NCBI RefSeq assembly: GCF_900177325.1
Contig: NZ_FXBL01000004.1
Coordinates: 5,089,501 to 5,153,500 of the forward strand
Source of the DNA: Mesorhizobium australicum
GTDB lineage: Bacteria > Pseudomonadota > Alphaproteobacteria > Rhizobiales > Rhizobiaceae
Direction of reading: 5' to 3'
DNA length: 64,000 nucleotides
Part shown: positions 16,638 through 25,059 of the stretch, piece by piece
Numbering within the stretch: position 1 is the first letter of the stretch
Layout of the letters: each line of letters begins with the position of its first letter
Notes under the pieces: model-generated
Database searches by the model: none
What the model was told of the DNA's origin: nothing
Seen by the model: the letters and a program-made list of their open reading frames with translations, nothing else
Translations under genes and position numbers: made by a program

Positions 16638-17357
16638 TCACCCCTCTCCAAGCACCATCGGCAGCAGATGCTCAGCCCAGGCGGCATAGCCGGCAGCGGA
16701 GGCATGGAAGCCGTCGGTAGAGAAGCCGGCGGCGGGGTCGAGGATCGGCAGGCGGGTCGCCGGGATCGCGCCGCGCTCGTAGCACAACGCCTCGCCTTTG
16801 GCATTGATGACGCCGGCGCGGATTTCGAGGATCTTTCCGAGCAGCAGCGGCAGCGCCGGCACGCGCGTCATCTCAACCACCGGCGACCAGATCACGCGGG
16901 CCTCGGGCCACTTGGCGCGCAACGCGTAGAGCAGACCGCCGAACTCGCGCTTGAAGCGCGGCGCGGAATGGAAATTCTTCGCGTCGTTGGTGCCAATGGA
17001 GAGCACGATATGGGTCCACGGCTCCGGCGCGAGATTGGGCAGGACATGGTCGCGGATCTGGCCGGACGTCGCCGAATTGAAACCCGCCGCGCGCCAGACG
17101 ACGGCGCGGCCGGTGCGCGCGGAGAGCAGGCGGGCGAGCTCGGCGGCGATGCCCTGCTCCGAACTTTCGATGCCGACCGAGGCGGCGGAGGAATCGCCGA
17201 GCACCAGGAGCCGGATCTCCGGCTCGGCGCCGTCGATGCGATGACGCACCGGCCCGGACGCCGGCAGCATGCGCGGCGTGCGGCGGCGCACGCCCAAGCC
17301 CTGCCAGACATAGACAGGAAAGGCGAGCCAGGAGAGGAGCGCGGCGAAGCGGGACAT
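16638..17357 (-). CDS. SGNH/GDSL-family esterase
   Basis: A 239-residue hydrolase. The N-terminus MSRFAALLSWLAFPVYVWQG is a hydrophobic anchor or uncleaved signal. The nucleophile Ser56 is in LVLGDSSAAS, followed by IVLSIGTNDAKNF (block III) and the Asp215-xx-His218 pair in TDGFHASAAGY. A longer frame upstream is out of register with family homology, so 17357 is chosen. It is likely a periplasmic/outer-face esterase or deacetylase acting on lipid or glycan. Confidence 0.85.
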   Translation of the reverse strand: MSRFAALLSWLAFPVYVWQGLGVRRRTPRMLPASGPVRHRIDGAEPEIRLLVLGDSSAASVGIESSEQGIAAELARLLSARTGRAVVWRAAGFNSATSGQIRDHVLPNLAPEPWTHIVLSIGTNDAKNFHSAPRFKREFGGLLYALRAKWPEARVIWSPVVEMTRVPALPLLLGKILEIRAGVINAKGEALCYERGAIPATRLPILDPAAGFSTDGFHASAAGYAAWAEHLLPMVLGEG

Positions 17358-17415
17358 CACAGTCCGGATAATGCGACGGCGGCCGGGATGGAAGGAGATT
17401 CCGGCAGGCTGCGCC

Positions 17416-17880
17416 TCAGGAGCGGCCTTTCGCCGAGGCAAGCGCCAGCCAGAGCGGCCAGATCTCGTCAACGAGACGATGCCGCCGGGCAATCGCCTCG
17501 GGCGCGGCGGTATCCCTTCCCCCGCCGCGATAACGCCGTTCCGGATGCGGAACGATGACGACCGGTGGAGCGCCGAACTGGTCGGCGGTGATGTCGATGA
17601 TCCGGCCTTCGGCCTCGACCCAGCTGTGCGCCCGCCACGACGCGCCGTCGAAGAAGCCCAGCTCCAGGCCGTCCTGCGGCACGCCGCGGCAGACGCTGGC
17701 ATCGATGCCGCCGTCGCGCAGCGCCCGTTCGAGAAAGAGGCTGGAGCGGCCGCAGGTGTTCAGCGAAGGGATCGGCGGCACCGTGCCGGAGTCCAGCAGG
17801 TGCCACCGGCACCAGATGGGCTCCAGGATCGCCCGCGCCATGCGGGCGATACGTTCGATCTCGTTGGGCGTTGACAGCAT
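17416..17880 (-). CDS. transglutaminase-like/papain-fold hypothetical protein
   Basis: A 154-residue protein. A Cys-His-Asp arrangement can be read: Cys in NTCGRSSLFLERAL, His in WRAHSWVEAEGR and Asp in IIDITADQFG, the order seen in transglutaminase-like cysteine hydrolases. There is no signal peptide. The family assignment is tentative and the substrate unknown. The gene follows the DapA-like gene on the same strand after 62 bases. Confidence 0.65.
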   Translation of the reverse strand: MLSTPNEIERIARMARAILEPIWCRWHLLDSGTVPPIPSLNTCGRSSLFLERALRDGGIDASVCRGVPQDGLELGFFDGASWRAHSWVEAEGRIIDITADQFGAPPVVIVPHPERRYRGGGRDTAAPEAIARRHRLVDEIWPLWLALASAKGRS

Positions 17881-17942
17881 GTTCGTCGGCGATGACGGCG
17901 GGGGCGTCGGGCCTCGCGCCGTTGATCCCGCTCCCAGATCGA

Positions 17943-18836
17943 TCAGAACGACGGGAGCGCCGGGCGCATGGCGAGCGCGTCGGTGATGATCTTCTCCGTG
18001 GTGGCGCGGCGCTCGCCCGACAGCGGCAGGCGTGGCATGCGCACACGGTCGTTGGTGCCGATGGCGTGAACTTCCGCCAGCTTGATGTTCTGGACGAGAT
18101 AGGTCGAGACGTCGAGGTCGAGCAGCGGGCGGAACCAGCGGTAGATCGACAACGCCTCTTCGCGGCGGCCCTGCTTCATCAGCTGGTAGATTGCGACCGT
18201 CTCGCGCGGGAAGGCGGTGACGAGACCCGCCACCCAGCCGATGGCGCCGACCGACAGCGCCTCGAAGGCGAGGTTGTCGACGCCGGTGAACAGGTCGAAC
18301 CGATCGCCGAAGGCATTGATGATGTCGGTCGAGCGGCGGATGTCGTCGGAGCTTTCCTTGACCGCAACGAAACGGGCGTCGGCGGCGAGCTCTTCCATGA
18401 TGGGAAGAGTCACGTCGACACGGTAGGCAAGCCGGTTGGAATAGATCATCACCGGCAGGTCGCCGGCAGCCGCCACCGCCTTGAGCGCGGCGACCGTTTC
18501 TTCCGGATTGGTGTGGTAGATCGGCGACGGCACGACCATCAGCCCGTCGGCGCCCGCCTGCGCCGCGCGCCTGGCGAGCGAAGCCGCCTCACGGGTGCCG
18601 GCCTCGTTGACGGTGAGCAGGACCGGCTTTTTGCCGGCTATCTTTCGCGCTGTCGCAAAGACTTCAAGCTTCTCGTCATGGCTGAGCATCGGGCCCTCGC
18701 CGAGCGAGCCGCAGACGATGATGCCGTCGCAGCCGGCATCCATCTGCAGGCCGAAGCAGCGCTCCATCTCGGCATGATCGAGACGGTCGTCAGGGGTGAA
18801 CTTGGTCGTGACAGCTGGGAAAACGCCGGCCCACAT
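17943..18836 (-). CDS. DapA/NAL-superfamily Schiff-base lyase, possibly 4-hydroxy-1-pyrroline-2-carboxylate deaminase
   Basis: A 297-residue class I aldolase-type enzyme. GSLGEG at residues 43-48 is the carboxylate-binding loop, Tyr132 (VMIYSNRLAY) and the Schiff-base Lys160 (FVAVKESSDD) are conserved. The SNRLAYRVDVT motif resembles deaminases of the hydroxyproline catabolic route rather than true DapA, but 2-keto-sugar-acid aldolases are an alternative. It is divergent from a GntR gene across a GATATAT-rich operator region, so it is probably substrate-induced. Confidence 0.82.
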   Translation of the reverse strand: MWAGVFPAVTTKFTPDDRLDHAEMERCFGLQMDAGCDGIIVCGSLGEGPMLSHDEKLEVFATARKIAGKKPVLLTVNEAGTREAASLARRAAQAGADGLMVVPSPIYHTNPEETVAALKAVAAAGDLPVMIYSNRLAYRVDVTLPIMEELAADARFVAVKESSDDIRRSTDIINAFGDRFDLFTGVDNLAFEALSVGAIGWVAGLVTAFPRETVAIYQLMKQGRREEALSIYRWFRPLLDLDVSTYLVQNIKLAEVHAIGTNDRVRMPRLPLSGERRATTEKIITDALAMRPALPSF

Positions 18837-18850
18837 GATTGATCTCCTTG

Positions 18851-18947
18851 TGATATATTACTGATATATGAGATTGGGCAGCAGGTTGTCAATCGCTTTC
18901 CGAAGCTGATATATCAAGAATATATCTAACGGAGTCCGCAGATATAT
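18851..18947. promoter_or_regulatory. GATATAT-repeat operator region between DapA-like and GntR genes
   Basis: TGATATAT occurs at 18851 and 18862 (11-bp spacing). The perfect palindrome TGATATATCA is at 18907-18916, ATATATC at 18920-18926 and GATATAT again at 18941 overlapping the gntR start. Five copies in 97 bp between divergent genes look like a cooperative GntR operator array. Confidence 0.6.
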
Positions 18948-19590
18948 GGCCGACGTGATGCAGGAGAGCGCGACGAGGCGCGCCTACCGGGCGCTGGAGC
19001 GGATGATCGTCACGCTCGAGCTCTCCCCCGGCAGCGTGACCACGGAGGGCGCGCTGATCGAGCGGATCGGGCTCGGCCGCACGCCGGTGCGCGAGGCGAT
19101 CCAGCGGCTGGCCTGGGAAGGATTGCTGGAGGTTCGCGCCCGGGCCGGGCTGGCGGTCACGCCGCTGCACGCGTCAGACTGGGTGAAAATCATCGATGCT
19201 CGCCGTGGCGTCGAGGCGGTGCTGGCGCGCGCCGCCGCGCGGCACGCGACGCGTGAGACGGCGCAGCGCTTCCACGACGCGCTGCTGGCTATGCGCAAGG
19301 CCGTGGTGGCCGGCAACGTGCTGGCCTTCCTCCAGGCGGACAAGGCGCTGGACGAGGCAATGGCAGATGCCTCCGACAATCCCTATGCCGCAATGGTCGC
19401 GGAGCCCTTGCAGATCCACAGCCGCCGCTTCTGGTATCGATACCAGGCCGAAAGCGGCCTGTCTGCCGCGGCGGACAGGCACATGACCCTGATCAAGGCG
19501 GTTCTCGAAGGCGACGGCGACGAGGCGGCCGCGGAGTCCGACCGGTTGATGGCGCTGCTGCGATCCTATGCGGAAGAGGCCGCGCGATAG
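18946..19590 (+). CDS. GntR-family (FadR/FCD type) transcriptional regulator
   Basis: A 214-residue regulator. The winged helix covers about residues 10-75 (RAYRALERMIVTLELSPGSV, GLGRTPVREAIQRLAWEGLLEV), with the hallmark R-T-P-V-R-E-A recognition helix. The rest is an all-helical FCD ligand domain, with conserved Asp/His positions less clear than usual. It is divergent from the DapA-like lyase, which it probably represses in the absence of its substrate. Its start codon lies within a GATATATGG operator half-site, implying autoregulation. Confidence 0.9.
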   Translation: MADVMQESATRRAYRALERMIVTLELSPGSVTTEGALIERIGLGRTPVREAIQRLAWEGLLEVRARAGLAVTPLHASDWVKIIDARRGVEAVLARAAARHATRETAQRFHDALLAMRKAVVAGNVLAFLQADKALDEAMADASDNPYAAMVAEPLQIHSRRFWYRYQAESGLSAAADRHMTLIKAVLEGDGDEAAAESDRLMALLRSYAEEAAR

Positions 19591-19606
19591 CGCGCCCACT
19601 TCAGGA

Positions 19607-20008
19607 TCAGGTATCGTCGCCGACCGGGGTGGTGACCGCGGCGTCCCAGCCCTCGCCGCTGGCGAGGATGCAGCTGTTGCCGTCGGTGCCGCTGGCAAGG
19701 ATGGTGAAGGTGCCGGCGTTGGAGACGAACACTTCTACCACGGCGGTCGGATCGATCATGCCCATGCCGCTCGGCGCCTCTTGGAAGACGGAGCCGAGCT
19801 GGGCGACGATCTCGTCGCGAGGCCCGCAATTGGAGATCTCGGCGGACTGGTCCGGCACGGTGGCGTCCGGAACGACCTGGACGGACGGGTCGGACGGCCC
19901 TGCCTGGGAGGCGACATACTGCGCCGGGGTCTGCGCCGGGGTCTGCGCCACGGCGGCGAAGCTGCAGGTGAGCGCGAGAGCGCCGATCAAAGGGGCGAGA
20001 CGGGACAT
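19607..20008 (-). CDS. secreted hypothetical protein
   Basis: A 133-residue protein with a clear signal peptide (MSRLAPLIGALALTCSFAAVAQ). A short tandem repeat QTPAQTPAQ follows, encoded by a duplicated 9-base unit. The mature region is small and acidic with two cysteines (NCGPRDE and SCILASGEGW) that could form a disulfide. The start at 20008 is chosen over the in-frame ATG at 20023 because GAGGAG lies between them. I do not recognise a domain. Confidence 0.72.
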   Translation of the reverse strand: MSRLAPLIGALALTCSFAAVAQTPAQTPAQYVASQAGPSDPSVQVVPDATVPDQSAEISNCGPRDEIVAQLGSVFQEAPSGMGMIDPTAVVEVFVSNAGTFTILASGTDGNSCILASGEGWDAAVTTPVGDDT

Positions 20009-20129
20009 GACCGAACTCCTCATTCGCCGATTTCTGGTTCCGTGAACTCAAGCAGGCGAACGTTTCCACGTTCCATCACGAAAACTTGCAAAGCGTAACG
20101 AACGGCGAAGACAAGCCGTCAGGTCGCGA

Positions 20130-20501
20130 TCAGGAATCCCGACGTTCGGCCGCCCATTTCAACAGGGCATCGAGCGCCGGACACAGCGCCTGGCCCCAGT
20201 CCGTCAGACAATACTCGACCTTTGGCGGCACCTGATGATGAACGATCCGACGCACGATTCCATCGGTTTCCATCTGCCGCAATTGCTGGATCAGCATCTT
20301 CTGCGAAATGGCAGGAATAGCGCGCTCCAGTTCGGAGAAACGCAGAACCTTGCCGCCGAAGAGATGGAACAGGATCACCAGCTTCCAGCGACCTTCGAGT
20401 ATCCGCAACGCGTTCTCGACGCCGCTGGCGGCGGTCGTCGGCGTGAGCGGCTCATGCTCACTTTCTGGTAAGTAGCCTACTTTTTGGTCGGTTCTTGTCA
20501 T
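20130..20501 (-). CDS. HxlR-family transcriptional regulator
   Basis: A 123-residue winged-helix protein with the HxlR core: ENALRILEGRWKLVILFHLF, then RFSELERAIPAISQKMLIQQLRQMETDGIV and the wing VPPKVEYCLTDWG. Divergent from an NTF2-like/SDR pair that it probably controls. The palindrome AAGTAG-C-CTACTT (20470-20482) lies inside its first codons and may be the operator. It lacks the N-terminal cysteine used for redox sensing by some relatives. Confidence 0.9.
   Translation of the reverse strand: MTRTDQKVGYLPESEHEPLTPTTAASGVENALRILEGRWKLVILFHLFGGKVLRFSELERAIPAISQKMLIQQLRQMETDGIVRRIVHHQVPPKVEYCLTDWGQALCPALDALLKWAAERRDS
20470..20482. promoter_or_regulatory. palindrome AAGTAG-C-CTACTT, possible HxlR operator
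   Basis: A perfect 6-bp inverted repeat around one base, about 100 bases upstream of the NTF2-like gene and within the first seven to eleven codons of the divergent hxlR gene. Length and symmetry suit HxlR/DUF24 binding; no experimental match is claimed. Confidence 0.4.
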
Positions 20502-20580
20502 TTCGAGAGCCTAGCCGCATCTAGGCGGAGAGGCAAGCAGCCGGCGAGTTTCAGAGGCCGGCAGACAAGGAGTAGAGACC

Positions 20581-20910
20581 ATGACCATCGATCTGCCGCG
20601 GCCGCTCGAAGATTATTTCGCCGCCAAGAACAGACATGACATCGACACGATGCTCGCGCCATTCGCTGTGGACGCGATCGTTCGGGACGAGAGCCGGACC
20701 TACACCGGCCACGCTGCGATCCGGGCGTGGATGGAGGAGACGACCAGGAAATACCGCGTCACCGTCGAGCCGACCGGGGCCCACCTGGACGGACAGAACT
20801 GGAAGGTCTCGGCGCTCGTCGCGGGCGATTTTCCAGGCAGCCCGGCGACGCTGCGCTACAGGTTCTCGCTGGCGCATGAGCGCATCGCCGGGCTGGAGAT
20901 CGGCGCATGA
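20581..20910 (+). CDS. NTF2/SnoaL-like fold protein
   Basis: A 109-residue small alpha+beta barrel protein. The start [41 protein letters not shown] is the usual SnoaL_2 pattern (helix, D-x-Y/H, the G-x-x-A-I turn). It overlaps the following SDR as ATGA, so they form an HxlR-controlled pair. It could be a cyclase/isomerase-like helper or merely a ligand-binding protein; no reaction is assignable. Confidence 0.85.
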   Translation: MTIDLPRPLEDYFAAKNRHDIDTMLAPFAVDAIVRDESRTYTGHAAIRAWMEETTRKYRVTVEPTGAHLDGQNWKVSALVAGDFPGSPATLRYRFSLAHERIAGLEIGA

Positions 20911-21710
20911 CCGCAGCGCCGCATTTTCCGATCCTTGCCGACGAATTCGCCGGCAAGCGCGTGCTGGTGACGGGAGGTACGAAGGGCGCCGGCGCGGCGA
21001 TCGTGCGACGCTTCTCGGCGGCGGGCGCGCGGATTGCCACCGGCGCGCGCTCGACGCCGCCGGAAGGGGTTTCGCCCGAGATCTTCGTTCAGGCCGACCT
21101 GAGCACGATCGACGGTTCCGCGGAGATGGCCGCCACGATCCTGCGCGAGATGGGCGGCGTCGATATCATCGTCCACTGCCTTGGCGGCTCGAAAAGCCCG
21201 GGCGGAGGCTTCGCCGCGCTGACGGAGGCTCTCTGGCAGGATGAACTGAACCTCAACCTTTTGACCGCCGTGCGCCTCGATCGCGCGCTTGCACCGGGGA
21301 TGGCGAAGCGCGGCACCGGCGTCGTGATCCACATCTCGTCGATCCAGCGCAGTCTGCCGCTGCATGAATCGACAACGGCCTATGCCGCGGCCAAGGCGGC
21401 GCTGTCCACCTACAGCAAGGCGCTGTCGAAGGAGCTTGGCCCGAGGGGCGTCAGGGTCAACAGCATCGCGCCAGGCTGGATCAACACGACCGCATCCGAA
21501 GCCATGGTGGCGCGCCTGGCCGAAAGCGCCGGGACGGACAAGCAGACGGCGCGGCAAGGGATCATGGATGCGCTGGGCGGCATCCCGATCGGTCGTCCGG
21601 CATGGCCGGAGGAGGTAGCGGAACTGGTGGCTTTCCTGGCCTCCGACCGCGCCGCGTCGATCCATGGCGCGGAATATGTAATCGACGGCGGCACGGTGCC
21701 GACCGTCTAG
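20907..21710 (+). CDS. short-chain dehydrogenase/reductase
   Basis: A 267-residue SDR. The cofactor loop [18 protein letters not shown] is TGxxxGxG. The catalytic region is [25 protein letters not shown] with Ser, Tyr and Lys in order. The usual NNAG is replaced by [13 protein letters not shown], as in some divergent SDRs that act on larger substrates. The C-terminus has [14 protein letters not shown]. It is translationally coupled to the NTF2-like protein. Confidence 0.9.
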   Translation: MTAAPHFPILADEFAGKRVLVTGGTKGAGAAIVRRFSAAGARIATGARSTPPEGVSPEIFVQADLSTIDGSAEMAATILREMGGVDIIVHCLGGSKSPGGGFAALTEALWQDELNLNLLTAVRLDRALAPGMAKRGTGVVIHISSIQRSLPLHESTTAYAAAKAALSTYSKALSKELGPRGVRVNSIAPGWINTTASEAMVARLAESAGTDKQTARQGIMDALGGIPIGRPAWPEEVAELVAFLASDRAASIHGAEYVIDGGTVPTV

Positions 21711-21714
21711 CCGC

Positions 21715-22161
21715 TCAGCTGCCGAGAGCGCGGCGCAGCAGCGGGTGTGGCTCGGCGAGGAAGGGGTTGATCACCGTCACGCCACGCCACTCGAAGCCGT
21801 GCTGCATGTCTTGGGAGAGCAGGAGGCGACAGCCGGCCGCGTCGGACACGGCGAGGATGATGGCGTCGTAGATTTGCAAGTTATGACTAGCCGACAGTTC
21901 GCTCGCTGTCTCAAAATCTTCAATCGTGGTGGCAAGGACATGAAACACCCGTGACCAAGCATGGAGGGTTGCCTGGGCCTCGCGGCGTGAAAAGCCGCCT
22001 TTCTTGGTCAGAACGTTGAAGGTCTCGCTCAAGACCTGGATAGGGACGAACTGTTGGGAGTTCCGCGTTCCCTTGATCACCGACAATGCGATCTGCCGCA
22101 AGTCCGGACCATTGGCGCCTTCTGCATAGACGAGAACATTCGTATCGAATGTGATCCGCAC
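21715..22161 (-). CDS. PIN-domain toxin
   Basis: A 148-residue PIN nuclease. Acidic residues D6 (ITFDTNVLVYA), E46 (LSETFNVL), D99 (QIYDAIILAV) and D118 (LSQDMQHG) are present, so catalysis looks intact. It begins 4 bases after the stop of a Phd/YefM-type antitoxin gene. The pair is therefore a type II toxin-antitoxin module with a PIN toxin and a Phd-like antitoxin, a frequent VapBC variant. Confidence 0.9.
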   Translation of the reverse strand: MRITFDTNVLVYAEGANGPDLRQIALSVIKGTRNSQQFVPIQVLSETFNVLTKKGGFSRREAQATLHAWSRVFHVLATTIEDFETASELSASHNLQIYDAIILAVSDAAGCRLLLSQDMQHGFEWRGVTVINPFLAEPHPLLRRALGS

Positions 22162-22165
22162 GGCC

Positions 22166-22408
22166 TCAGCGCTCGTTGGCCTCGTCTCGTGTCCACTTGC
22201 CGATATTTTTCACGGGCTGGCTTTGAAGCCGTTCAACGAGTGCATCAAGCGCTTTCTGCCTCGCGGCCAGATCGTCCGCGTCAGCGGGGGCAAGCGTCGC
22301 GATCGTCGTCCCATGGTTGGTTATGACGACGGTATCGCCCTCTTTCACACGCTTAAGCAGCTTGGAGAAGTCCCGGTTGGCCTCGGCGGCTGTGACGATC
22401 CTGTTCAT
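22166..22408 (-). CDS. Phd/YefM-family antitoxin
   Basis: An 80-residue antitoxin. MNRIVTAAEANRDFSKLLKR and VKEGDTVVITNHGTTIATLAP are the Phd/YefM DNA-binding and dimerisation fold. The C-terminal helix (LDALVERLQSQPVKNIGKWT) would neutralise the PIN toxin. The start at 22408 is chosen over the longer frame because it matches the family N-terminus. A perfect 10-bp palindrome lies immediately upstream, covering the promoter. Confidence 0.88.
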   Translation of the reverse strand: MNRIVTAAEANRDFSKLLKRVKEGDTVVITNHGTTIATLAPADADDLAARQKALDALVERLQSQPVKNIGKWTRDEANER

Positions 22409-22415
22409 GTGCCAA

Positions 22416-22438
22416 AAAGTAGTGATTTTCACTACTTT
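22416..22438. promoter_or_regulatory. autoregulatory palindrome of the Phd/PIN module
   Basis: AAAGTAGTGA-TTT-TCACTACTTT is a perfect 10-bp inverted repeat with a 3-base spacer, 7 bases upstream of the antitoxin start. It is the expected operator for the antitoxin-toxin complex. Confidence 0.75.
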
Positions 22439-22530
22439 GTCAAATCTGCATCCGCGGGCAGACCCTTGGACACGAAAAAGAGGCGGCGCATCGCTGCGCC
22501 GCCTCAGTCGGGATCGCCTTTGGGAGGAGA

Positions 22531-24027
22531 TCAATTCATCGTCGGGATGACGAACTCGGCGCCGTCCTTGACGCCGCTCGGCCAGCGCGAGGTGATCGTC
22601 TTGGTCTTGGTGTAGAAGCGGAAGGCGTCCGGGCCGTGCTGGTTGAGGTCGCCGAAGGACGAGGCCTTCCAGCCGCCGAAGGTGTAGTAGGCGATCGGCA
22701 CCGGGATCGGCACGTTGACGCCGACCATGCCGACCTGGACGCGGGAGGCGAAGTCGCGCGCCGCGTCGCCGTCGCGGGTGAAGATCGCGACGCCGTTGCC
22801 GTATTCATGGTCGTTGGCGAGCTTGATCGCGTCCTCGTAGCGGTTGGCGCGCACCACCGAGAGCACCGGCCCGAAGATCTCTTCCTTGTAGATCTTCATG
22901 TCGGCGGTCACGTGGTCGAACAGGCAGCCGCCCATGTAGTAGCCGTTCTCGTAGCCCTGCATCTTGAAGCCGCGACCGTCGACCAGCAGCTTGGCGCCTT
23001 CCTGGACGCCGGCGTCGACATAGCCCTTGACGCGCTCCAGCGCCTGCTTCGTCACCAGCGGGCCGAAATCGGCCGAGCTGTCGGTGGACGGGCCGACCTT
23101 GAGGCTCTCGACCCGCGGGATGAGCTTCTCGATCAGGCGGTCGGCGGTCTCCTTGCCGACAGGCACGGCGACCGAGATCGCCATGCAGCGCTCGCCGGCC
23201 GAGCCGTAGCCGGCGCCGATGAGGGCGTCGACGGTCTGGTCCATGTCGGCGTCGGGCATGATGATCATGTGGTTCTTGGCGCCGCCGAAGCACTGCGCGC
23301 GCTTGCCGTTGGCCGTGGCGCGCGAATAGATGTACTGCGCGATCGGGGTCGAGCCGACGAAGCCGACCGCCTTGATGTCGGGATCGTCGAGGATCGCGTC
23401 CACCACTTCCTTGTCGCCGTTGACGACGTTGAGCACGCCTTCCGGCAGGCCGGCCTCGAGGAAGATCTCGGCGATGCGCATCGGCACGCCCGGGTCGCGC
23501 TCGGACGGCTTGAGGATGAAGGCGTTTCCGGCGGCGAGCGCCGGACCGATCTTCCACAGCGGGATCATGGCCGGGAAGTTGAACGGGGTGATGCCTGCGA
23601 CGACGCCGAGCGGCTGGCGCATCGAATAGACGTCGATGCCGGGGCCTGCGCCGTCGGTATATTCGCCCTTCATCAGGTGCGGCGCGCCGATGCAGACCTC
23701 GATGACCTCGAGGCCGCGCTGGATGTCGCCCTTGGCGTCGGCGATCGTCTTGCCGTGCTCGCGGGCGAGCAGTTCGGCCAGCGCGTCATTCTCGCGCGCC
23801 ATCAGTTCGAGGAACTTCATCAGCACGCGCACGCGGCGCTGCGGATTGGTCGCGGCCCAGCCCACCTGGGCTGCCTTGGCGTTTTCGACCGCCTTGCGCA
23901 GCTCGGCGGCCGAGCCGAGCGCGACCTGACCGCGCACCGAGCCGTCCATCGGCTGCAGCACGTCCGCGACGCGTCCGCTGGTGGAGGCGACATGCTTGCC
24001 GCCGATGAAATGACCGAGGATCGCCAC
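22531..24027 (-). CDS. mmsA: CoA-acylating methylmalonate-semialdehyde dehydrogenase
   Basis: The product is 498 residues from a GTG at 24027 (VAILGHFIGGKHV). This start is chosen because GGGAG lies 7 bases upstream and the length fits the family. It oxidises methylmalonate semialdehyde to propionyl-CoA in valine and myo-inositol catabolism. The family blocks TPFNFPAMIPLWKIGPALAAGN, the Cys nucleophile in GYGSAGERCMAISVAV and QRCFGG-like CFGGAKNHMIIMPDAD are present. A divergent LysR gene probably controls it. Confidence 0.93.
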   Translation of the reverse strand: MAILGHFIGGKHVASTSGRVADVLQPMDGSVRGQVALGSAAELRKAVENAKAAQVGWAATNPQRRVRVLMKFLELMARENDALAELLAREHGKTIADAKGDIQRGLEVIEVCIGAPHLMKGEYTDGAGPGIDVYSMRQPLGVVAGITPFNFPAMIPLWKIGPALAAGNAFILKPSERDPGVPMRIAEIFLEAGLPEGVLNVVNGDKEVVDAILDDPDIKAVGFVGSTPIAQYIYSRATANGKRAQCFGGAKNHMIIMPDADMDQTVDALIGAGYGSAGERCMAISVAVPVGKETADRLIEKLIPRVESLKVGPSTDSSADFGPLVTKQALERVKGYVDAGVQEGAKLLVDGRGFKMQGYENGYYMGGCLFDHVTADMKIYKEEIFGPVLSVVRANRYEDAIKLANDHEYGNGVAIFTRDGDAARDFASRVQVGMVGVNVPIPVPIAYYTFGGWKASSFGDLNQHGPDAFRFYTKTKTITSRWPSGVKDGAEFVIPTMN

Positions 24028-24171
24028 TGTTTCACTCCCTGGAGGATTTTCTGTGGCTGCCATCATCGGCGCAGCGCAGCCGGATTGCAACGCGAGCAAG
24101 GTCGAAACCGTTGTGCGCCGTCTCAATAGCGACTATGGTTGATCTATATTCTTTGCATATCGGGAGGGGAT

Positions 24172-25053
24172 ATGAACTGGGATGACGTGCGCATCTTCCT
24201 CGCCGTGGCCCGCGCGGGACAGATCCTCGGCGCGGCCAAGCGGCTTGGTCTCAACCACGCGACCGTCTCGCGCCGCGTCGCGGCGCTCGAGGAAAGCCTC
24301 AACGCCCGGCTGTTCCGCAGGCTGACCACGGGCAGTGAGCTGACGCCGGCCGGCGAGCACTTCCTGGCGGTGGCCGAGCGGATGGAAGGCGACATGATCG
24401 CCGCCCGCGCCGAGATCGCCGGCGAGGGCAACGACGTCTCCGGCACGGTCAGGATCGGCGCGCCGGACGGTTTCGGCGTCGCCTATCTCGCGCCGCGGCT
24501 GGGCGAGCTGACGCAGAAGCACCCGACGCTTTCGGTACAGCTCGTGCCGGTGCCGCGCTCCTTCTCGCTGTCGCGCCGCGAGGCCGACATCGCAATCACC
24601 GTGGAGCGGCCGACGGAGGGCCGGCTGGTCGCTGCCAAGCTTGTCGACTACACGCTCGGCCTCTATGCCTCGAAGGCCTATCTCGACGCTCAGGGCGTGC
24701 CGGCGACGATCGACGACCTCGGCAAGCACCGGCTGGTCGGCTATGTCGGCGATCTGGTCATCAGCCCGAGCCTGGACTACGCCACCGAGATCTCGCCGCG
24801 CTGGAACGCCGGCTTCCAGATCTCCTCGGCGCTGGGCCAGACGGCGGCGGTGCGGTCGGGCGCGGGGATCGGCATCCTGCACACCTTCATCGCAAAATCG
24901 TTCGATGATCTCGTGCCGCTGGCGATCGCGCCGCCGATCCGGCGCGCCTACTGGCTGGTCTACCATGAGAGCGTCAGGCCGCTGCGGCGCGTGCAGGCGG
25001 TGTCGGCCTTCATCGCCGGACTGGTCGAGAAGGACCGCGCCAGCTTCGCCTGA
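24172..25053 (+). CDS. LysR-family transcriptional regulator
   Basis: A 293-residue LTTR. The N-terminal helix-turn-helix MNWDDVRIFLAVARAGQILG with AAKRLGLNHATVSRRVAALE is canonical. The effector domain follows from about residue 90 (VRIGAPDGFGVAYLAPRLGEL). The ATG at 24172 has a strong GGGAGGGG site. It is divergent from mmsA across a 144-bp gap, the classical LysR arrangement, so it is the likely activator of valine/inositol-semialdehyde catabolism. Confidence 0.92.
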   Translation: MNWDDVRIFLAVARAGQILGAAKRLGLNHATVSRRVAALEESLNARLFRRLTTGSELTPAGEHFLAVAERMEGDMIAARAEIAGEGNDVSGTVRIGAPDGFGVAYLAPRLGELTQKHPTLSVQLVPVPRSFSLSRREADIAITVERPTEGRLVAAKLVDYTLGLYASKAYLDAQGVPATIDDLGKHRLVGYVGDLVISPSLDYATEISPRWNAGFQISSALGQTAAVRSGAGIGILHTFIAKSFDDLVPLAIAPPIRRAYWLVYHESVRPLRRVQAVSAFIAGLVEKDRASFA

Positions 25054-25059
25054 GCGCGG

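Noticed and set aside
22636..24129. 497-codon forward ORF opposite mmsA
   Set aside because: Antisense reading of the mmsA gene; composition is typical of a high-GC shadow frame (His/Arg/Asp rich).
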